Shown in pieces: positions 57,319-64,000 of a stretch of 64,000 bases of DNA. Each line of letters starts with the position of its first letter. The first letter of the stretch is position 1. The notes beneath the pieces are model-generated. The model worked only from the letters and a program-made list of their open reading frames with translations, made no database searches and was not told the origin of the DNA. Origin of the DNA: Bradysia coprophila (lineage: Eukaryota > Arthropoda > Insecta > Diptera > Sciaridae); NCBI RefSeq assembly GCF_014529535.1, contig NW_023503423.1, positions 1,970,473 to 2,034,472 of the forward strand. The letters are read 5' to 3'. Position numbers and translations under genes: made by a program.

Positions 57319-57718
57319 TCAATTTGATTACATCATCAGCATTGATTAGCATCGAAGGCAAACGAAACTAATGGACGATAAGGTGGCCTATTTAATGCAG
57401 CTCTAAAGGTAACATATTATGTTGATGGTGATGAAATGATCTTATTTGAACAGTTGAAGCCGCATCCATAATCCATAAGAAATGTTGAAAAAAAAAATAT
57501 TTAAATTATCTTAAGGCTGGGTGTTGTCTGTGTACTTGAATTTTGAATTCTGTTACATACGAGGTTACATATCATTTTTCTTAATGGTAAATTAAGTTAG
57601 TCGACATCTATGGCACTACGTACTAGAGTTAGAGTATCCTACTATATTCACTTATCAAAGTGAAAATTGAGCCTCTACAAGCAATCCTCACATCTAAAAG
57701 TATCATCATATTCTACAG

Positions 57719-58240
57719 TTATTGGTCAACAGAGGAGAGAAAATAGAAAATTCCAACAAGAGCGACGTTTGTGGTCAGAGCGAAGCGAGAGCCGCAATTT
57801 CGCTCGAACTGGAATTTCCTATTTTCTCCCAGAGGTGAACACAAAGTTTTTTCACGCGTGCATGTTGTGTTTCGCCGTTTTTCTTCACGAGAGAAACGAA
57901 GATAATCAAGTGAATTGTACGAGTTATGCGGGAGGATACGTAAATTATGTGGGAAGGTGAAGAATTTGAGAGACAATGGATGAATGGATAGAGTTGCCAA
58001 GAAAAACTCAATTTTCTCATGGCGAGGAGAGAAAATAAGGTTGATCACATCTTACTCATAAAGTAGGTATTTTCATCCGTGTCGCTTGAATAACCTTATT
58101 TTCCCCATTCAAATGCGATGAGAATATAGGGTATTGTTGACCATCTGATGACAATTTAGGTGAGAAAATTTTGAATTTTTTTAAAATGGGGTTGAAAAAA
58201 AGTTTTTTTTTTATACCAACATCGAAAGTTGATAAAAGTA
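57719..58240. repeat. Repeat family B, copy 3 (left flank of the retrotransposon remnant)
   Basis: Shares 'CAACAAGAGCGACGTTTGTG', 'CAGAGCGAAGCGAG' and 'CCATTCAAATGCGATGA' with 7187-7350. It ends with TATACCAACATCGAAAGTTG (58212), which reappears inverted at 59888-59912, and family B words ('CGCTTCGCTCTGATCG') continue at 60080. The remnant therefore sits inside an inverted-repeat family B unit. Confidence 0.6.
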
Positions 58241-58284
58241 AAAAAATGTGTGCAGAATTTTGAGGGGCAAAAGTATTATTTTTA

Positions 58285-59878
58285 TTATTATTATTAAGGA
58301 GATAGCTGATTAACTACTGTGAGTTAAATCGCGCACGGAGGCCTCCGTTGGGCCTATTGTGCTACTATCGATGATTTGTTACGGTTCTATGCTGATTCCT
58401 GGAATCTACCTGAACTAACGATGAAGTTCAGGACGTCCTTGGGTAGCAAATGTTTGATGGACTGGTATTTAATGGTGTAGTTGCCCACAGATGCTTCATC
58501 CTGTTTAGGATGTAAGCAGGGCAGTCACACAGAAAATGCTCAGCTGTGTCAGTATGGTGACCGCATTGGTCACAGCTCGAATCAGAACGTTTGCCTATAG
58601 TGGTGAGGTGTTTGTTGAAGCCGTAGTGTCCAGTGATCACTCCAGTGTATAATTTTAACCTCGTACGACTGACATTAATTAAGTACTTGGTGTTGATCCT
58701 GCTGATGCGTATGCAATGTTTGGACTGTCGGCATGATCTGATATTAGCCCAGTGTTCTCTGAATTTCTTTTCTCTTAAGGAAAGTATCTGTCGTTCAGCT
58801 ATCGACGGCGGTACGCTAGTTATGGGTTCCGTCCCGTATGTCTTGCTCAAAGCTGCCGCCTTGGCTAGCGTATCAGCTTTTTCGTTACCCTCGAAGCCCG
58901 AGTGTGCTGGAACCCATACTAGCTTCAAATTTACCTGCGCTATTTGGTTCACTAGGTGCCAGCATTCTAACGACAGGGCAGAACTTTGCGTGTACGACTT
59001 AAGTGCTTTTAGGGCTGCTTGGCTGTCTGAACAAATATATATTGATTGTCGAATGGAATTGTCATCTACCAAAGAATGGCCTAGCGGCCTCCTAGTGGAA
59101 TTTGCATTTCGATATTTAGCGGGGTAGGGTAATCTCGCACACCACACAAATTCATGGTGTGCGAGATTCACCTCTAAGTGGTGAATCTCGCACAGTCATG
59201 ACTTTTCGTTACATGTCGTAAAAGGACGCATACTATGATCGCGTGTGCGAGATTCCCCGACACCTATTTAGCTTAGAGCAATACACGCCTGCTCCAGCAT
59301 TGTCCTTAATAACTGAACCGTCTGTATATAGAACAGTGCCTATCTTTGGTGGGAATGTGCCATTCAGCCATTCTTCTCGGCTAGGGACGACGACTTCGAA
59401 ATCTCTATCTAAAGTGAAAACTTTGGTAATTTTATCTGAAGGCATGGACAGAACAGGTAGAGAATCCTTAGCCTTAAACCAAGTGTTGGTATGTTCAGTA
59501 GGTGTCAAGTTTTTGTCATCCAAGGATGCGATTCTACCTAAGGTCTTAATTGCTTCCAATTGTATAAGAATGTGAAGTGGGGGTAGACTTAATAAGGCTT
59601 CCAACGCATCTGTTGGTGTGGATTTCCATGCGCCCGTAATGGCTCTGCAAGCCAGTCTCTGGAATTTTTTGAGCCTGTCTTGTACATTTTTTCGGTCTCC
59701 AATGTGGTTCCATACGAAAGAGCCATACAGAAGGATAGGTCTGATAATTGTTGTATAAATCCAGTACATTACCTTGTGGGAAAGGCCCCATCTGGTTGCA
59801 TATGCTTTACGACATTGCCATAGAGCGATGGTACATTTATTCAACCACTTGTTTACAAATTTTGTCGACACAATTTGC
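58285..59878 (-). pseudogene. I-like non-LTR retrotransposon, 5'-truncated, with MITE insertion
   Basis: Minus strand. 59871-59273 encodes the end of the RT region (IIRPILLYGSFVWNHIGDRK; RLKKFQRLACRAITGAWKST) and the start of RNase H with the first catalytic Asp (VLYTDGSVIKDNAGAGVYC). A 144-bp MITE splits the gene. 59112-58428 continues with IYICSDSQAALKALKSY (third catalytic Asp), VWVPAHSGFEGNEKADTLAK (last Asp) and a Cys/His knuckle, CDQCGHHTDTAEHFLCDC. About 20-25 residues that should include the QAE catalytic Glu are missing after IPLGG, so it is defective apart from the MITE. A (TAA)n tail at 58287-58303 matches the 3' ends of I elements. ORF1, the endonuclease and most of RT are absent. 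Confidence 0.88.
59121..59264. mobile_element. 144-bp MITE with exact 8-bp target duplication inside the RNase H
   Basis: TATTTAGC occurs at 59113-59120 and 59265-59272. Element ends are GGGGTAGGGTAATCTCGCAC and inverted GGTGTCGGGGAATCTCGCAC. A smaller GTGTGCGAGATT / GGTGAATCTCGCAC repeat lies within. Related to the 49457-49683 element. Removing it and one target copy leaves the retrotransposon codons for SKLN directly followed by those for IEMQIPLG, which fits the RNase H pattern and confirms the boundaries. Confidence 0.92.
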
Positions 59879-61218
59879 TGGAAGTATCAACTTTCGATGT
59901 TGGTATATAAAAAAATAGTATGAACGACACGGGCGAGAGTAACGAAATTCGCCTCTTGTACTGTTCTCTCGTTGTTTTTTTGTTTTAACTTTGTTTTAAC
60001 TTTGTGTTTGTTTCGTGGATAGAAAGAGTTATTCGCGACACGTAGAAATTTGAAATTCGAACTCGAGCGAATTGCTGCGCTCGCTTCGCTCTGATCGCAA
60101 ACTCTCGCTCTTATTGAAATTTCCTATTTTCTTTTACAAATAACAAAGTTTATCTTCTTGATCCCATAGAGTTATACTCGATAGGAGGTACACTATAACA
60201 CTGAGTGTAACTGTATGCTTGATCCATAAAATTTCCCGAAATAATAATCAGTCGCTTTTCTGATATGGTTGAACCACAGTTCTTTAAAAAAAAGAAAAAT
60301 GATGACCATTTTACGTACTTACCTATGTCTCGATATGAGCCTTCAATCAACTCACATTTACGATGAAGAAATGCTGTTTGTATACTAAAGCTCAAATCTA
60401 TTACATTTACTGTACATTTCGTCGTAAAGATACTAATATTGGCGCTCTATATTTTTGTGAACAGACTTCACGGCAATGACATTTTATCGATATTTCACCA
60501 GAGTGAAGTGATTTCACCAGAAAATAGATCGTAAAGAATACAGTATTGTAAAAAAAATGCCAATGAAGGTTTCCTATTGTGATGATCTTGTACTTCATTT
60601 GTTATAATCTTTTGTTAAAAAAAACCGCCAGCTTTGAGGAACCTCACCCTAATCCGAATGTCATCACATGTTAGTGATAAAACGATATGAATCTTCAATT
60701 TCATTTTCGTTTACGATTCGCTAAAAGTGCGCATGCAAAATTTTATGACTAATTAGTTTACTTTCTTCTGTGTGATCTCTCTGTTGATGTGTACACGTAT
60801 TTTTAAACTGTATTGTTAGGTGCAAAGCATAGACTCATCGAATCGTCTATCAGATTGTAACAGTTGGTGGTCAGTTAGTGGTAGGAGCCATTCCCTGTAT
60901 AAAATTGAATCAACGTACTTTGTGCTGCGCTCAATAATTTTTGATGGTTGAACAAACGACTTCACAATGGCCGTTCTGTGTTCACTTAACTGCTCTATTA
61001 ATTCGGTTGGGTATTTTCACTTTCGATGCAACCATAAATTTCGTTTGTTTCATTTGTTTGAACAAAAAATATTTCTCGGAAACAATAATTTGTATAGAGA
61101 AGTTATTTGAACAAATGCTTCCCGTAGTGGATCACATCATCATCACAGACTTTTCAAACATCGAATAAGAGAACATGAAGCGATGTACGAAGGTTCGAAA
61201 TGGGAAAATTATTTTTGG
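59879..61218. other. No supported gene; right flank of repeat B
   Basis: 59888-60150 is repeat B in inverted orientation. A TATAAAA at 60897 and a 75-codon frame from 60941 (MMVEQTTSQW..., start uncertain) are the only gene-like hints; there is no signal peptide or donor site. Confidence 0.4.
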
Positions 61219-61276
61219 TTCATCAGTCCAATTTTTCTCTTTGTTCCGGTCATATGAAACAACGACGTTCGTTAAA

Positions 61277-63543
61277 ATGTTTCCGACGAAATATGTATTC
61301 GGAGTGTTTTTGATTGGTCAAGTGAGTTCAGTAGTTCCAGAATGTGTACATGTTGCTGTAACTGATGTCACTCAATTTTTGCTTTGTGCAGATCGAAAAT
61401 CTTAGTTTCATTCAATAAAATGTTTGAAAAAGCCAACAAAATGTTAAGATTTTGTGGTGGGTGGTACTGTCTCATTGGTGCCAATCTCAAATTAGGCCAA
61501 ACATATTTTTGCTTGTTCGAATGAGTAGCCCCAAGTCTTTTGACTGAAAGGGTAAATTATAACGAAGCCGTCAGAACAGTCGGAGCATTTTGCTGCGACT
61601 GAGCCTCGTTCGACGAGTAAACCTATTACGTACTTGATTCTAGTATGTACTTAATCCTAGTGCGAGCTTAACCCTATTAATTCAGGAACACTATTGCCCG
61701 CATAGCCCTAACGCGAAAGTCCAGATGTGAACCCAAAAAACCTCAGAAATACTTCAAAATTCTAAAGTTCAAGAACGGGGAACATGGTGGACCATGAGGA
61801 GTGGTACGGGACTAAAAACACTTTAGCTGAAACAAAGCATGTAACAATACCCCACTCTCGGCTTTAAATTTTCTTGCGGTTACAGCAGCATGTATACCTT
61901 TTGAACACTAATACAATGTGCTCGACTCATGCGAATCTGGAATTTAGATTACGTTTATCGGAGCGACTGTAACGGAACGACCACCGAGCCTATCCACCGT
62001 CATCCAGGCAACTTTAACAAATACCGTCATCGATTCAACGTCGTCTCCGATTGACATCGAAAACATCACCAGCATAATGACCACCGGGTTTAAGGACGTG
62101 AAACTATTAACCAGCAAGTTGTTAGATCTGGCTGCTCAGCCAACCTGGAATGCGGAAAATCTATTGAATTTGTTGTCGGTGGTGCACGACACTTTCGACG
62201 TGATCATAGCCACAGCTCGGGGTCTAGATCATAAATTGAAAGGAGTCGTGGGTGTCGTTGATTTGGCGATGGTCAACATTCAAGTGGCTCTGCAAACGTT
62301 CATTCAAACGGTTGTTGTTAATGTGATCATAACCGGCGATATTAGGGACAATACTCAAAATGACATCAATTATTCGCTGTTGGGTGTTGTGGACGGCATC
62401 CAGTTGCTTTTGGATACGTCGTATCGTCTGCTCAATGGAATTGTAACGAGATCGGGAAACGATTTGGCCAAAGCTATGATGTGTCTGGAGGGGATTGTAC
62501 AGACAATTTTGAGTATAATCGAAAACGTTTTGCATTCGTTGAGGATGTTCTTGATGAATTTCAAAATTAGGTCCACCGACGCCGCTTACATTATGCCCAA
62601 GTTCGATGTGGCTCTAACTAATTCTTTGAATAAACTAGCCAGTAACTTAACGCATCCGGTGACAAGTGTCATAAAAGAGTCCCTAGAGCCAGCTTTGCAG
62701 GCCATTATCTTCAAACTGAAGGATAACTTGGATAGTGTCACCGGATCAACGCTAGATTCGATTAAAAACATTTCCCAACCAATCAGCGATCTGGTGGCCA
62801 CAATAGTCGATAGCCAGAAAATCGCCATCAGGACGTTGACGACGATTCCCCACATCGTTCGAACGATGCCACCCAGTTTGCTATCCTTATCCAACGAAAT
62901 AAAGTCGCTGCATGGAAACACCATCGGTGTTCAGTCAACATTTAATGTCGCGCTATCCAACACAGTCGCCTCATTTCACAGCCTAACATCGTACCTAACT
63001 CTCATCACTAGCCTCGGCTTCACATCCAAAGTCGGAATGGCAAACAAATCGAAATTGGTGACGAACACGGAGATAGTGTTGCTTCTACTGGCAACAAACA
63101 TTCAAACCTTGATCGATACCAGCACCCAGGCAATAGGTCAGTCACTGATCCAATCTGTGAATTCGAAGGGGGTAGCTCAACGAGGAGACTTATTGAAGGA
63201 ATCGACGACGAAGATTTCGCTGTTACTCGAAAATGTTGTGAAAATTCACTTGCGTGCGATGCAAACGTTGTTGAATGGAGTGAGCCAGGCATTGAGAACC
63301 GTGCTAAATGAGTACAGTGAGTCGCTGGTCTCCGTTGCCGTGACCATCAAGCACTCTCTTGGTGATCTGGGTAATGTGATGGAAGATGTGCTGACGGGTT
63401 CGATGGGAAACGTTTCCGGGAATTCGGCTGGACGACTGAGAGATGCAGTCAGGGCGTTCAAAATGGTTCTGGATAATTTGGACAGTCTACGAATCAATGT
63501 GCGCAATACATTGAGGGCGATTGAAAGTTTTCCGTCGAAGTGA
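61277..63543 (+). CDS. Secreted aliphatic helical protein, long form B (546 aa)
   Basis: Exon 1 (61277-61321, 45 nt) encodes MFPTKYVFGVFLIGQ. The donor GTGAGT opens a 626-bp phase-0 intron. Exon 2 (61948-63543) starts ITFIGATVTERPPSLSTVIQ. Helical blocks align with the 549-aa paralogue on the other strand: ENLLNLLSVVHDTFDVIIAT, DLAMVNIQVALQTFIQTVVV and LEGIVQTILSIIENVLHSLR. The later half adds many Asn and Ser (LDSIKNISQPISDLVATIVD; NVSGNSAG) and basic residues. Tandem AATAAA at 63629 and 63639. The initiator is weak (TTCATCAGTCC at about 61214-61224) and no TATA box is evident, unlike the paralogue. The intron contains the 5' end of a family C element (61571 on). The start is chosen because it restores the 15-codon first exon common to the cluster. 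Function unknown. Confidence 0.85.
61571..61700 (+). mobile_element. Solo 5' end of family C in intron 1 of the 61277 gene
   Basis: Begins TCAGAACAGTCGGAGCATTT and TGCTGCGACTGAGC like the full copies, then diverges. Confidence 0.7.
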
Positions 63544-63649
63544 TGGAAGTGGTTCGAGTGAGTTTAGTGTAGACACTGTCGAGTCTATTTAGTTTTTAGC
63601 ATTTTTCAGTGTAGCTAGGAACAGTTACAATAAAATCAAATAAAAAGTT

Positions 63650-63967
63650 TCTTTCCATCTGATTGGTAATTTGATTGATTTGACCAGCTCAGCGCAAAAT
63701 AACTCAGTGGAAAATGTTGAGACATCGACCGGTGATCTTTTAAAGTTTTAGAACTCAAAAACCTTATGCAAAAGCGTTGCTTAGCACAGGAATTGGAAAG
63801 GTGTCGGTCAGAACGTCTTCGCAGATGCAAAGCCAACGGTCAAACATACATCCCACACGTTTCATTTCAAACCAAATGCGCCGAGCTCTGTACGAATACT
63901 GTAATCATTTCAATTCTAGGCAACAAGGGCTTTGTACGACACAAATGGTGCCTTGGTGCTCTGAGTA
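63650..63967. other. No gene seen
   Basis: Frames of 60-70 codons on both strands overlap one another; none has a start or splice context. Confidence 0.4.
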
Positions 63968-64000
63968 ATGCTTAGTTTCCTCTTACCGAAAAAATTACTC
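63968..64000. mobile_element. MITE family H, cut by the window end
   Basis: ATGCTTAGTTTCCTCTTACC then AAAAAATTACTC matches the left end of the 48291-48424 element; the right half lies outside. Confidence 0.6.

Overview
The window looks like a piece of an AT-rich insect nuclear genome, most likely a dipteran. The genes have short introns (about 60-630 bp) with GT..AG ends. TATA boxes sit about 30-35 bp before arthropod-type initiators (TCAGT). There are AATAAA signals, I-type and RTE-like non-LTR retrotransposon pieces, and very many small inverted-repeat DNA transposons. A lower dipteran such as a sciarid fungus gnat is my guess, but nothing here proves it. No housekeeping gene, rRNA, tRNA or CRISPR was recognised.

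Layout. 1-8.2 kb: repeats only. 8.2-9.2 kb: a four-exon gene for a secreted Cys-rich protein, faintly lipocalin-like at its C-terminus. 9.3-30.8 kb: nested repeats, with a foldback split by a Helitron-like element, a GCCG-rich hAT-like element with 8-bp target duplications, a TTAA-flanked MITE, a 2.5-kb foldback built of ACCGATAA/TTATCGGT motifs, and a dead reverse-transcriptase fragment. 31.1-35.9 kb: two tandem copies of one gene for a His-rich, Val/Ile/Ala-rich secreted protein; one copy has lost its Gly-His tail. 36-45 kb: repeats, including a 1.66-kb foldback with CpG-rich 35-bp terminal repeats. 45.0-45.7 kb: an intronless gene for an unknown secreted Cys protein. 46.5-50 kb: another long Helitron-like copy and MITEs. 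51.2-63.6 kb: a gene-dense part with a 408-aa secreted protein (+), then on the minus strand a 173-aa secreted protein, a possible 107-aa protein and a 549-aa secreted protein, then an I-like retrotransposon remnant, then a 546-aa protein (+) that is a clear paralogue of the 549-aa one.

How they fit together. Six genes between 31 and 64 kb share one architecture. A tiny first exon (45 nt, 15 codons, in five; 39 nt in one) encodes only a signal peptide and ends in a phase-0 intron. The bulk of each protein is low-complexity, aliphatic, predicted helical sequence rich in V, I, L, A, S and T. Five of the six are bulk structural-looking proteins and the 173-aa one is a small acidic companion. I read this as a lineage-specific cluster of secreted, probably abundant extracellular products (silk, cocoon, glue or lining material are candidates). 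The function is inference; the shared gene structure is seen directly.
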